DNA of 64,000 nt. It comes from MGBC163016 sp910588905 (GTDB taxonomy: Bacteria > Actinomycetota > Coriobacteriia > Coriobacteriales > Eggerthellaceae). The stretch is from positions 1 to 64,000 of the forward strand of contig CAPGDO010000004.1 of NCBI GenBank assembly GCA_948616985.1, written 5' to 3'. The stretch's first letter is position 1; each line of letters begins with the position of its first letter. The position numbers and the translations under genes were made by a program. Below, piece by piece: positions 47,459 to 56,720 of the stretch. The notes beneath the pieces were generated by a model. That model had not been told where the DNA came from. It made no database searches and saw nothing but the letters and a program-made list of their open reading frames with translations.

Positions 47459-50344
47459 ATGCTTGAGCAAGAGCTCATACTGGATAGATACCGGGTGATC
47501 GGCAAAGCAGGTTCGGGTGGATACGCCACCGTCCAACATGCCTTCGACACCCATCTCAAGCGCGATGTTGCCATCAAGTGCATTCGCATCACCCGGGCTG
47601 ATGTGGATGCGGCAAAGCGCACGGCGGCTCTGCTCCGTCAGATAGATCGGCCCCCTGAGGTATCTATCCCCATTGGCAGCTCTCGGGTGATCCCTGCAGG
47701 CGGTTCTGCTGCTGCGCGCATCCATCGGGAATCCACGCGTAGCGTCTATCGGCGCCATCGGAGCGGCCAACCTGCCTTCGGCTCCGTGGAAGGCGTGCGT
47801 GCCAATGTCCTTCCCCAGGAGCCTGGTTTCTTGAGCAAGCGCGAAGAGCGTCTCAAGCGCGGTAAAGAGCGGAAGAGCGGCCAGGGCGCTGCTTTCGCTC
47901 CGCTTCCTGACCGCACCCAAGGCATCCCTGCTGAGGTGCCTTCTGAAGAGGAGGCCGTCGAGGAGCAGCGCATATCCAGACCGCGTGAGATCCCCTCCCT
48001 TGTGGACATGTTGCCCGGAGCGATCAGCGGTGCCGGGGAGACGAAGATCAGCGGGGTGGATAGCGACGCCTTGAGCATCAACCTCGATCTGGAGGAATTG
48101 CTCAGCCGGACGGAAGGGCGTGGCCAGAACGCCTCTGCGCCCGAACAGGGTTCAGCAGCAGAGGCCAAGAAAGCGCTCTCCTTTCTGGATGCCATGGATG
48201 CGGAGGAGCGAGCGCGCTGGCAAGGCCAGGGTGATGCTGGTCAAGATGATATCTACCATCGCAACCTCGCCTTGGGTGGGGTTCGCGAAACGACGCCCCT
48301 GGGAGAAGCCTCTCCCAGCTTCACGGCAGTGGCTCAGTGGCAGGCCAGTGCGCAGCATCAACAGCGCCGAGAGCAAGCCTTCCGGAGCCGCAATGCCCGT
48401 CGTGCGAATGCCCCTTCGCCATCTTCTCTGGCCAACACGGCACCCAGCTCCGTTGAATTGGCGCAGCTGGACACCGTCCCTGGATTAGAGGAGGCACGCA
48501 CTGCCGCCCATCTGAATGATGCGAACATCGTCACCGTCTACGATTGCGTGGTAGAAGGCGACATGGCCTACGTCATCATGGAATACGTGGAGGGCAAGAC
48601 GCTGGCTCGGATCATTCGTGAGCTGGGGGATGACATCACCCTGGATATGGTCAGCGCGGTGTTCGCGGGAGTGTCCCACGCTCTGGAGGTGGCTCACAAG
48701 TCGAATGTGCTGCATCTAGACATCAAGCCCGAGAACGTGGTGGTGAACAAGGAAGGGACCGTCAAGGTGACGGACTTCGGCTTGTCCACGCTGATGAACG
48801 AGAGCGGCCAGGGCAAGACCGGCGGCGGCACCATCGGGTATATGCCCCTGGAGCAGATGCGTCGTCAGCCGCTGGACGTGCGCACTGATGAATGGGCGCT
48901 GGCATCGCTCACCTATGAGATGCTCTCCGGCTCCAATCCGTTCCGTGCCAGCACGCTGGCAGATGCTGAGATCGTCATAGAAGATGCTGAGATCGTCTTG
49001 CCCTCCCGGTGCTGGGATGGGATGAGCGAGGCGGTGGACGACATCATGTTCACGGCGCTCTCTCCCGATGCTGACGGGCGCTTCGATACCATCGCCGAAT
49101 TCTCCAAGGCGCTTACGCCGAATCTGGGGAGCGCAAAAGAAGGTGTCAAGCAGCTCTCCCGGGCTGTGGCCACGCTTCCGGCGGCTGCCACATCGGATAC
49201 GGCTGAGGAGAGCGAGGAGGGTGCGGGCGGCAAGGGCGGCTTCTTCGCTGGCTTGTTCGGGGGCCGCGGGAAGGCAGAAGCCGCTGGCGCGCCCGGCGCG
49301 ATGGATGTACCAGTGGGATCCTCGACTGATCAAGGGGCTCGCGCAGGTCAACCAGCGCGGGATGATGATCGGGAGCGCGAAGAGAGAGAGGGACGGCCAG
49401 AGCGAACGGAGCGTGAACAGCGCGCACCTCGACCGCCACGGGAGCCCTTCATAGATCGGTTGGGAGAACGTGGCGCTGGGTGGGTGAAACGCCTGGTCGC
49501 AGGCATCTCAGCAGCCATGGTCTCAGCAGTGGGCCTGCTCAACTTCCGCATGCAGTTCGGTGAGGGGACCACTCCCGCAGGCACCCAAGACACCACATTC
49601 GGCCTTTTCTCAACGGTACCCTTGGCAGCGGTCATCGTCCTCCTTTTGCTCATAGCGCTGGCAGTGCTGAAACCGAAGGTGGGATTCCTTGGCGCCTATG
49701 GCGCTTTCGCCCTTTCCCTCATGTTCAGCCAGGCGTGGACCTGTGCGCTGCTCTTGGTGATCGGATTGGGCGCTTGGTGGTGGTTCGCGGGTCGCAGGAG
49801 CGATGGCTCTTGCACCTTGGTCATGATGACGCCCTTGCTGGGTTCCATCGGTTTCGCCGCGGTGGTGCCCGTGGTGGCTGGAGCGGTCATGGACGTGCGT
49901 GAGGCATTGGCGGCGGCGGCTGGGTCCATCGTGAGCGCTATCGTATTCGCTGCCTTAGGGTCTCACAGCCTTGCGAATTGGGAAGTGTATTCGAATTTCA
50001 TCGTTGCCGTGAACCCTGTCATTGCTGGAGCGGTCATCACGAACGGGTTGAATGAGACCCTTGCCAGCGCGGGGACGTGGATCGTTGCCGGTTCATGGCT
50101 CGTGGGGGCGGGAGCCTTCTCGCTCTTCTGCCTTCGGGGCACCAAGGCGTTCGATATCGTGGGATCGGTGGTCTGCGGAGCCATCGTCATCTGCGGAATG
50201 TTGGTGCTGCCGCCGCTGGTGGGCGTGCAGAATGGGCTCATGCCCCTGTCCGTTGCGGGGGCTTTGGTGCCAGCCCTTGTAGGGGTCGTCTTCGCGGTGG
50301 CGAATGTGACCGACCGCGTGCGCATGGCAGAAGGGGAGTGGTAG
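47459..50344 (+). CDS. Ser/Thr protein kinase with large N-lobe insertion and polytopic membrane domain
   Basis: The 961-aa protein starts like PknB (LDRYRVIGKAGSGGYATV, catalytic K40 in VAIK). The helix-C part (EEARTAAHLNDANIV, E345) comes about 285 residues later than normal. The insertion is polar and Arg/Glu/Ser-rich. The rest of the kinase is intact: HLDIKPEN (D421) and DFG (D439), but the usual HRD is HLD. After a Gly/Asp/Arg linker (~590-680), the C-terminal 280 residues form about nine membrane helices rather than PASTA repeats. It may sense a membrane signal. Confidence 0.9.
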   Translation: MLEQELILDRYRVIGKAGSGGYATVQHAFDTHLKRDVAIKCIRITRADVDAAKRTAALLRQIDRPPEVSIPIGSSRVIPAGGSAAARIHRESTRSVYRRHRSGQPAFGSVEGVRANVLPQEPGFLSKREERLKRGKERKSGQGAAFAPLPDRTQGIPAEVPSEEEAVEEQRISRPREIPSLVDMLPGAISGAGETKISGVDSDALSINLDLEELLSRTEGRGQNASAPEQGSAAEAKKALSFLDAMDAEERARWQGQGDAGQDDIYHRNLALGGVRETTPLGEASPSFTAVAQWQASAQHQQRREQAFRSRNARRANAPSPSSLANTAPSSVELAQLDTVPGLEEARTAAHLNDANIVTVYDCVVEGDMAYVIMEYVEGKTLARIIRELGDDITLDMVSAVFAGVSHALEVAHKSNVLHLDIKPENVVVNKEGTVKVTDFGLSTLMNESGQGKTGGGTIGYMPLEQMRRQPLDVRTDEWALASLTYEMLSGSNPFRASTLADAEIVIEDAEIVLPSRCWDGMSEAVDDIMFTALSPDADGRFDTIAEFSKALTPNLGSAKEGVKQLSRAVATLPAAATSDTAEESEEGAGGKGGFFAGLFGGRGKAEAAGAPGAMDVPVGSSTDQGARAGQPARDDDREREEREGRPERTEREQRAPRPPREPFIDRLGERGAGWVKRLVAGISAAMVSAVGLLNFRMQFGEGTTPAGTQDTTFGLFSTVPLAAVIVLLLLIALAVLKPKVGFLGAYGAFALSLMFSQAWTCALLLVIGLGAWWWFAGRRSDGSCTLVMMTPLLGSIGFAAVVPVVAGAVMDVREALAAAAGSIVSAIVFAALGSHSLANWEVYSNFIVAVNPVIAGAVITNGLNETLASAGTWIVAGSWLVGAGAFSLFCLRGTKAFDIVGSVVCGAIVICGMLVLPPLVGVQNGLMPLSVAGALVPALVGVVFAVANVTDRVRMAEGEW

Positions 50345-50502
50345 CTGCTACCCTTCCGATTCGCTGCTTACGCTGCCGGTGGCCCGGTATCGATCTGGCA
50401 TCTCAGAAGGGGTTTTGGATTGCGGTTGTTTCATGCTATCGGGCTGTTTTGCTGGTATTCTGAGCTCAGCGTGCAATGCTGCTTGGGGAAAGGGGATGCG
50501 CC

Positions 50503-51708
50503 ATGGCTGATGAGACCGTATTCGCTGAGGAGACCCAATCTGAAGAGAGCACTCCGTCGGCCCCAGCGCAATCTGAGGAATGCACTCCGGCTGCACCGCC
50601 GAAGAAGGACCGCAAAGCCCTCACCATCGCTTTGGCCGTATTCTCCATCGTCGTCTTCGCAGGCATAGGCTTGGTCATCTTCAACGCTACGGGGACTTCG
50701 GCTGCTGAGAGGGCCATGGCAGATTCCCTGGCCCAAGATCCGGCCATCACTGAACGAGTCATCTCCAGCACCTGGGGAGAGCAACGTGGCTTCACTACCA
50801 CGAAGGTAGAGGTGCGGGACCTCGACCGCGGCTTCCTGGCGCCTGCCGCTACGGCCACGGTTTTCGTGAAGGCAACGAACGGCTCTTTTGAGCTCGATGA
50901 CACTTTCACCGTTCAGTGCGCAGACGGGGGCTACGGTTGGACCATCACCCAGGCGGACATGGTGAAGGATGTCTATCAGCCTATCGATAAGATCCCTGAC
51001 GAGGTGCTGCTGGCCAACCTGCCCGCCATCATGGCGAAGGCGGATGAGGTGAATGAGAGCCTGACCTACGTCAATCCTTTGAATGTGACTGATTTCTTCA
51101 GCGTGGATACAGATGCCGTCGTGGTGAGCAACGCATTCGACCGGGGCGAAGAGGATGCGACCATCGCTCTCACACGCATGGTGGATGGCGTTGCCCATGA
51201 GGGCGAACTGGATGTGGTGATGGGTTGGGACGCTCAGGCGGAGCCGCCGGACTGGACGCTCATCAGCGTTACCGCCCTCGGGGACACCGAGGGGGCTATG
51301 GGTTCAGTGGTGCGTGAAGGTTTGCCTGCCTATGCTACGAAAGCGGATGAGGCCGAAATGGCTGGGAAGGATGCTGGCGGAGGGAGCTTTTGGGTCAACT
51401 TCATGACGAGGATGCTCGGTCAGGAGAGCTCACCCTATGTTCGCATCGGTTTTGCGAATATCACCAACAACGATACGGATATGCAGTTCACGGTCATATC
51501 CAATGAAACGGGAGATGCGCTTTACGAATCCCCGCGCCTATCTCCGGGAACGAGCCTTGACTATCTCACCCTTGCCGAACCCCTTGAACCCGGAGAGCAT
51601 CCCGTCACCGTCCAATATACTGCCTATGGTGACGGATGGCGCTACGATGATACCGTCAACGTCGACCGTGATTGCAGCATCTATGTGACGGAGGATATGC
51701 ATCTATGA
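50503..51708 (+). CDS. Membrane-anchored exported protein, 401 aa
   Basis: The ATG at 50503 (MADETVFAEETQSEESTPSA) follows GGGGAAAGGGG. An acidic cytoplasmic start of about 38 residues leads to one helix (residues ~40-61). A large extracytoplasmic part follows: residues ~75-150 are like a DUF4352/lipoprotein-type beta domain, and the end (~325-385) repeats YESPRLSPGTSLDYLTL and LEPGEHPVTVQYTAYGD. The terminal module resembles that of the protein at 54569. It shares 4 bp with purB, and its function is unknown. Confidence 0.78.
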   Translation: MADETVFAEETQSEESTPSAPAQSEECTPAAPPKKDRKALTIALAVFSIVVFAGIGLVIFNATGTSAAERAMADSLAQDPAITERVISSTWGEQRGFTTTKVEVRDLDRGFLAPAATATVFVKATNGSFELDDTFTVQCADGGYGWTITQADMVKDVYQPIDKIPDEVLLANLPAIMAKADEVNESLTYVNPLNVTDFFSVDTDAVVVSNAFDRGEEDATIALTRMVDGVAHEGELDVVMGWDAQAEPPDWTLISVTALGDTEGAMGSVVREGLPAYATKADEAEMAGKDAGGGSFWVNFMTRMLGQESSPYVRIGFANITNNDTDMQFTVISNETGDALYESPRLSPGTSLDYLTLAEPLEPGEHPVTVQYTAYGDGWRYDDTVNVDRDCSIYVTEDMHL

Positions 51709-53069
51709 TAAGCCGCTACACCTTGCCCGAGATGGGCCACATCTGGGATTTCCAGAACAAGTTCGATATCTGGCGTGAGATAGAGGTGCTGGCCTGCGAG
51801 GCTCAGGCAGAACTGGGTGTCATCGGCATCACCGCCGAAGAGGCCCAGTGGATCCGAGATCATGCCGCCGCGGAGGCGGAGCGCATCTCAGAGATAGAGA
51901 AGACCACGAACCATGACGTGATCGCCTTCACCACGAATATGGCTGAGCATATCGATGCCGACATCCCCGAAGGTCAAGAGAAGCCCAGCCGCTGGGTGCA
52001 TTTCGGCATGACCTCCTCTGATCTGGGTGACACCGCACTCAGCTATCAGATCGTCCAGGCCATCGACATCATCATCGCTGACATTCGTTGTCTGGGTGCC
52101 ACGTGCAAGCGCCGCGCCTTCGAACTGCGTGACACTTTGTGCGTGGGCCGCACCCATGGTATCCATGCAGAGCCCATGACCTTCGGCATGAAGTTCGGTA
52201 GCTGGGCCTGGGCGCTGCACCGCTGCTTGGTGCGCATGGAGGAGGCTCGCGAAGTGGCCGCCGTGGGCGCCATCTCCGGTGCGGTGGGCACGTACTCCAG
52301 CATCGATCCCTTCGTGGAGCGCTATGTCTGCGAACGGTTGGGCCTCACGCCGGATCCCCTTTCCACGCAGGTACTGGCACGGGATCGCCATGCTCAGGTT
52401 GCAGCGGCTCTGGCGGTGACGGCTTCTACTCTGGAGAGCATCGCCATGCAGGTGCGGCTGCTCCAGCAATCGGATGTGATCGAAGCTGAAGAGCCGTTCA
52501 CCAAGGGCCAGAAGGGTTCCTCGGCCATGCCTCACAAGCGCAATCCCATCACGGCGGAGCGTGTCTGTGGCATGGCGCGCATCGTGAAGGCGAACGCCCA
52601 AGTGGCCTTCGACGACGTGGCTCTTTGGTATGAGCGGGATATCTCTCATTCCAGTGCGGAGCGCATCGCCTTGGCAGACAGCTTCATCGCCTTGGACTAC
52701 ATGTTCTCCAAGATGCAGTGGATGTTGGACGGGCTCAATGTGTACCCAGCGAAGATGGAGCATAACCTCTGGCGCACGCGTGGACTCATCTTCTCAAGCA
52801 AGATGCTGCTGGCGCTCGTGGAGGCGGGTATGACCCGTGAGGATGCCTATGTGGTGGTGCAGCGCAACGCCATGGAAGTTTGGGAAGATATCCAGAATGC
52901 AGTCGAGGGCCTTTCCTTCAAGGATCGCATCCTAGCCGATGATAAGGTCCAAGAGCTATTGGCTGAAGGGAGTCTGACCGAAGAGCGTGTGGATGCCATC
53001 TTCGACCCGAAGGCCTTCCTCACGCGCGTGGGCGTGGTGTTCGACCGCTTGGAGCCGCTGGAGTTCTAA
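51705..53069 (+). CDS. purB: Adenylosuccinate lyase
   Basis: PurB removes fumarate in two steps of purine synthesis. The ATG overlaps the previous stop (ATGA) with GGAGG upstream. The 454-aa product shows the fumarase/aspartase signature GSSAMPHKRNP, the catalytic HFGMTSSDLGDTALS region and VGRTHGIHAEPMTFG. It is of the bacterial PurB type that starts MISRYTLPEMGHIWDFQNKF. Its pathway partner purA lies 43 kb away in the same window. Confidence 0.97.
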   Translation: MISRYTLPEMGHIWDFQNKFDIWREIEVLACEAQAELGVIGITAEEAQWIRDHAAAEAERISEIEKTTNHDVIAFTTNMAEHIDADIPEGQEKPSRWVHFGMTSSDLGDTALSYQIVQAIDIIIADIRCLGATCKRRAFELRDTLCVGRTHGIHAEPMTFGMKFGSWAWALHRCLVRMEEAREVAAVGAISGAVGTYSSIDPFVERYVCERLGLTPDPLSTQVLARDRHAQVAAALAVTASTLESIAMQVRLLQQSDVIEAEEPFTKGQKGSSAMPHKRNPITAERVCGMARIVKANAQVAFDDVALWYERDISHSSAERIALADSFIALDYMFSKMQWMLDGLNVYPAKMEHNLWRTRGLIFSSKMLLALVEAGMTREDAYVVVQRNAMEVWEDIQNAVEGLSFKDRILADDKVQELLAEGSLTEERVDAIFDPKAFLTRVGVVFDRLEPLEF

Positions 53070-53081
53070 AGCCTCTGGCTC

Positions 53082-54398
53082 CTAGACCTGGTTCGGGAAC
53101 CGCAGGGTGATGGTGGTCCCCTCTTCGGGGACAGATGCCACCATCATGGAGGCGCCTTCCCCATAGAACCCGTGCATGCGGTCGTGGACGTTCTTGACGG
53201 CTATGCCCAGGCCCGTTTCTGATCGGGGATGCATGATGGAGTTGCAGGTCTCCTGATCCATCCCCACGCCGTCATCCTGCACATCCACTATCACATCCCG
53301 ATCCTCTATGGTGGCTGTGATGCGTACGGTCAGAAGCCCCTCGGGGGGCATAGCATGCTTGACGGCATTCTCCACCATGGGCTGCAAGAGGAAGGGAGGC
53401 ACTAGCATCTCCTGGATGGCTTCGGCATCCTTCCCTAGATCGACCTCCATCTGCAGACGGTCGTCGCCGAACCGGGCCACTTCGAACATGAAGTAGCGCT
53501 GGGTCTGCTCCAACTCCTTCGCCAGCCGGATCTTGTCCTGAGAGTTCTCGAGGGTGGAGCGATAGAACACGGCGAATTCGCGCAACAGCAGACGGGCTTT
53601 TGGCGGGTCAGTGCGGATGAACGAAGCGATGGTGTTGATGGTGTTGAACAGGAAGTGCGGGTTGATCTGGTTCTGGAGCATCTTCAGCTCCATCGAGGTA
53701 GCAAGGTCCCGTTGGCGCTCCAATTCCGCAGCGGCTATCTGAGTGGAGAGCAGCGTGCCGAAACCCTGGGCGATGGATTTCTGGGTCTCGGTGATCTTGC
53801 GGGCGGTGCGATAGTAGAACTTGAGCGTGCCGAAGATCTCGCGGCCGACGATGAGCGGGATGATGATGGCCGCTTCGATGACCGAGGGACCTTCGGGGAA
53901 GCCGATATCCTCATGGGTATAGATGACCCGTGGCACGCCTTCGGCGATGACCCCGTGGGTGGCCTGGGTGCGGATATTCGCACCGGAAGGATTCTCTGCC
54001 TCCATGTACCCAGCGTATCCTAGGATCACCGTGCGGTCGGTGATGGCAACAGCAATGGCTTGGGTGCTGGGCAGGAGATATTCGCAGATCCTCTGAGCGG
54101 CAGATTGGTCAAGGCCTTTGCTGGTGAGGTCCACCATCGTTGAGGAGAGGCGCAGCATGGCGTCGGTCTGGCGCGCGCGGATGGAATCCGGGTCGAGCAG
54201 CAGGCGCATGATGATGGCCACGCTGATGGTGAAGATGAGTCCCGCGGTGATCACCACGGGAATGGAGCTAGGGCTGGAGAAGATGGTCCACAGCAGCGTG
54301 ACGCCCGCCAAGAGCGCCACTAGTCCAGCCAGCATCTCCAAAGAGAGCGGCCGAGGGACCATATGGCGGATCCGCTTCTTGCTATCAAAGGTTCTCAC
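53082..54398 (-). CDS. LytS-type sensor histidine kinase
   Basis: I start at a GTG (54398) with AGGAG 7 nt upstream; an ATG at 54473 has no site. The ~438-aa protein has two N-terminal membrane helices (about 20-40 and 45-66) and a GAF-like sensor (~80-210). The His_kinase domain has NPHFLFNTINTI as its phospho-site, VENAVKHAM and GVGMDQETC. Such kinases pair with LytTR-type response regulators. None is adjacent, so it is an orphan here. It is read convergently with purB. Confidence 0.92.
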   Translation of the reverse strand: MRTFDSKKRIRHMVPRPLSLEMLAGLVALLAGVTLLWTIFSSPSSIPVVITAGLIFTISVAIIMRLLLDPDSIRARQTDAMLRLSSTMVDLTSKGLDQSAAQRICEYLLPSTQAIAVAITDRTVILGYAGYMEAENPSGANIRTQATHGVIAEGVPRVIYTHEDIGFPEGPSVIEAAIIIPLIVGREIFGTLKFYYRTARKITETQKSIAQGFGTLLSTQIAAAELERQRDLATSMELKMLQNQINPHFLFNTINTIASFIRTDPPKARLLLREFAVFYRSTLENSQDKIRLAKELEQTQRYFMFEVARFGDDRLQMEVDLGKDAEAIQEMLVPPFLLQPMVENAVKHAMPPEGLLTVRITATIEDRDVIVDVQDDGVGMDQETCNSIMHPRSETGLGIAVKNVHDRMHGFYGEGASMMVASVPEEGTTITLRFPNQV

Positions 54399-54568
54399 GT
54401 TCGGTCTCCTGCCCCCTGTTTCGTCAGCTTCCTGGTCCCTGAGAGGCCGAAAGCTGCATTCCGCACAACACATTTTTTACAAAAGATATCTGAACCGTTA
54501 ATATACTTACAGCTTATTATGCTCTTTATGGGCTCGATGAGAATTCGGCGAAGAACAAGGAAGCGCAC

Positions 54569-55369
54569 ATGACGGGAAACATGCAGAACAGACCGGCATC
54601 CCAGGGGGATATCCCCGGGCACGCTTCGAATGCACAGGCACCGCAACCAGTGCCGCAGTCTTATACTGGGCAAACAGGTCAGCACCAGCCTGTGCAGGGT
54701 CATCCTGCGCAGAGCAATCCTCAACAGTTTCAACAACCCTATGGTCAGCATCCGGTGGGACAGCCCGAGCGGCGTCCGTTCCCGGGCACAGACATCCCTC
54801 AGGGCCAAGCGTCCCAACAGCCCAAGCAAGCTGTTCGGCAAGAGCCGCCTGCGGCCAAGCCGGAGCGTAGCGCCAAGGGTAAGCGGAATATCATCATCGC
54901 CATCTGTGCGGCGGTGATCATCGTCGTCATCGCCGGGGCGCTCGTCTTCGCGAACGTTTCCGGTAACGCCTTCTTCGACTCTTCCGCTCAGTCGGGGCAG
55001 CCTTCTTATAAGACTCCCGAGGAGATAGAGGCAGAGCGCAACCGCCAAATGGAAGAGGGCATGCTCAATATCTCTATCGCCAGCGTGATCGAATTCGAGA
55101 ACGGCACCTCTCCGGGGACTGCTTTCATCGAGAACGTCCCTTCCAACAAATACGTGCTCAAGGTGACCATCACCACTGACAACAACGGGGAAGTGGTCTA
55201 TCAGTCCGGCGGCATCAAGCCTGACAGCTTCATCGAGACCATCACCCTGTCCAAGCCTTTGGCGGCGGGTACCTATCCGGCAACTGCTACATTCGTTGCC
55301 TATAACCCCGACACCTTGCAGGAGGTAGGCCAGGCGAACGCCAAGGTTACGCTGGTCGTCAAGCAGTAG
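54569..55369 (+). CDS. Membrane-anchored exported protein with Gln/Pro-rich cytoplasmic tail
   Basis: The 266-aa product has an N-terminal ~105 residues rich in Gln, Pro and Gly, then a transmembrane helix (IIIAICAAVIIVVIAGALVF). The extracytoplasmic domain has VVYQSGGIKPDSFIETITL and LAAGTYPATATFVAYNPDT. The last segment matches the C-terminal module of the protein at 50503 in pattern, suggesting one family. AAGGAAGCG precedes the ATG. Divergent from the LytS-type kinase gene. Confidence 0.78.
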   Translation: MTGNMQNRPASQGDIPGHASNAQAPQPVPQSYTGQTGQHQPVQGHPAQSNPQQFQQPYGQHPVGQPERRPFPGTDIPQGQASQQPKQAVRQEPPAAKPERSAKGKRNIIIAICAAVIIVVIAGALVFANVSGNAFFDSSAQSGQPSYKTPEEIEAERNRQMEEGMLNISIASVIEFENGTSPGTAFIENVPSNKYVLKVTITTDNNGEVVYQSGGIKPDSFIETITLSKPLAAGTYPATATFVAYNPDTLQEVGQANAKVTLVVKQ

Positions 55370-55402
55370 CTTTGGCGGCTGCAAGGGAAGAGGCCTGAAA
55401 CC

Positions 55403-56716
55403 GTGAAGCCGGCAGTAGTCATCCCTACGTTCATCACGGGCGCTCGGCGCCGTAATGAGACCAAGGGCATCGTGGGGAACTACGACCACACCACCAACAT
55501 CAACGATGAAGGTGAGCTGGATCGCTGCTTGGCGTCCTTGGAATGCGTTGAGAATCTCGGGCTGGTCATCCTGCTGGTAGCGGCTGATCGTTCGCTGGAA
55601 GCAGAGGCACTGGCGAAGGTCCGCAAGACGGTCGCCGCCCATCAGCAGCTCTCCACGTTGGTGATCGGCTCAACGGAGCTGGCGCTCATCCGCCAGCGTA
55701 TGGAGCAATTGGGCATCACGAATGTCAATCAGCAGATCGGGTTGCGTGGGTATGGCGCCGTTCGCAATCTAGGACTGGTGATAGCGAACACGTTGGGGTT
55801 CGATGCTGTCATCTTCTTGGATGACGACGAGGTCATCGATGACCCTGATTTCATGCGCAAGGCAGCCTATGGGCTCGGGAAGCTCACCAAGAAGGGCGTG
55901 CCCATCCTGGCTAAGACGGGGTACTACATCAACGACCAGGGTTCCTACTATTCCAAATGGGAGGATCGCTGGTACAACCGGTTCTGGCAACAGGGCAGCG
56001 CCTTCAATGACTGGATCCGCCACGCTATGGCAGGCCCGCGGCTCTCCCGCAGCAACCATGTATGTGGCGGCTGCCTCGCCATCCACAAGGAGGCTTTCCG
56101 ACGCTTGGCCTTCGACCCGTGGATTCCTCGGGGTGAAGACCTCGACTACATGCTGGACCTGCGCATGTATGGCTCCGATATCTGGTTCGATAACCAATGG
56201 CAGCTTCGCCATCTACCGCCTAAGACCAAGCACGAAGGGGCGCGCTTTCGCCAAGACATCTTCCGCTGGCTCTATGAGCACGCGAAGCTCGAATACAGCC
56301 ACTCACTCATCGATCTTCTGCGCATCACGCCCCAATCCCTGAAGCCCTATCCGGGGCCGTTCCTGGAGCGGGGCTTGTCACGACGTATTGCCATCACGGC
56401 GTTCTTGCGCAGCTTGGTGCGGCCGGATAAGAAGGCCTATCGGCGGGCTGCGAAAGAGGCTATGGGTGAGGCTCGGCGTTACGCCGAGCAGAACTGCGCG
56501 AACTACTTCGAGTTCCAGCGTACTTGGCCGCAGATCATGGAGCGGATGGATTCCGACCGCATGCTGACTACCGCCCTGGTGCAGTCAGCCTTACTCGAGC
56601 AGGAGCCCTCATTGGATCCTGCCCAGGTTACTGAAGAGCCGCAGGTGCCGGGCAGGGAAGCGAACGTGGACCCGGGCGCTACCAGTCAGATCCGGCTCGA
56701 CCTGAAGGACGCCTGA
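55403..56716 (+). CDS. Glycosyltransferase, GT-A fold
   Basis: A GTG start follows GGGAAGAGG. The 437-aa protein begins KPAVVIPTFITGARRRNETK, a GT-A nucleotide-sugar fold with the metal-binding FLDDDEV (D140-D142). It has a late GEDLDYMLDLRMYG acceptor-site-like block. Its C-terminal third is basic and helical. Probably a family 2-like enzyme making a surface glycan, with sugar and acceptor unknown. It starts 33 bp after the exported-protein gene. Confidence 0.85.
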   Translation: MKPAVVIPTFITGARRRNETKGIVGNYDHTTNINDEGELDRCLASLECVENLGLVILLVAADRSLEAEALAKVRKTVAAHQQLSTLVIGSTELALIRQRMEQLGITNVNQQIGLRGYGAVRNLGLVIANTLGFDAVIFLDDDEVIDDPDFMRKAAYGLGKLTKKGVPILAKTGYYINDQGSYYSKWEDRWYNRFWQQGSAFNDWIRHAMAGPRLSRSNHVCGGCLAIHKEAFRRLAFDPWIPRGEDLDYMLDLRMYGSDIWFDNQWQLRHLPPKTKHEGARFRQDIFRWLYEHAKLEYSHSLIDLLRITPQSLKPYPGPFLERGLSRRIAITAFLRSLVRPDKKAYRRAAKEAMGEARRYAEQNCANYFEFQRTWPQIMERMDSDRMLTTALVQSALLEQEPSLDPAQVTEEPQVPGREANVDPGATSQIRLDLKDA

Positions 56717-56720
56717 GTCC

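Noticed and set aside
47459..48500. Frameshift or misassembly splitting the kinase N-lobe
   Set aside because: The frame is continuous with normal codon use through the insertion and the kinase motifs on both sides are in the same frame, so a true insertion is the simpler reading.
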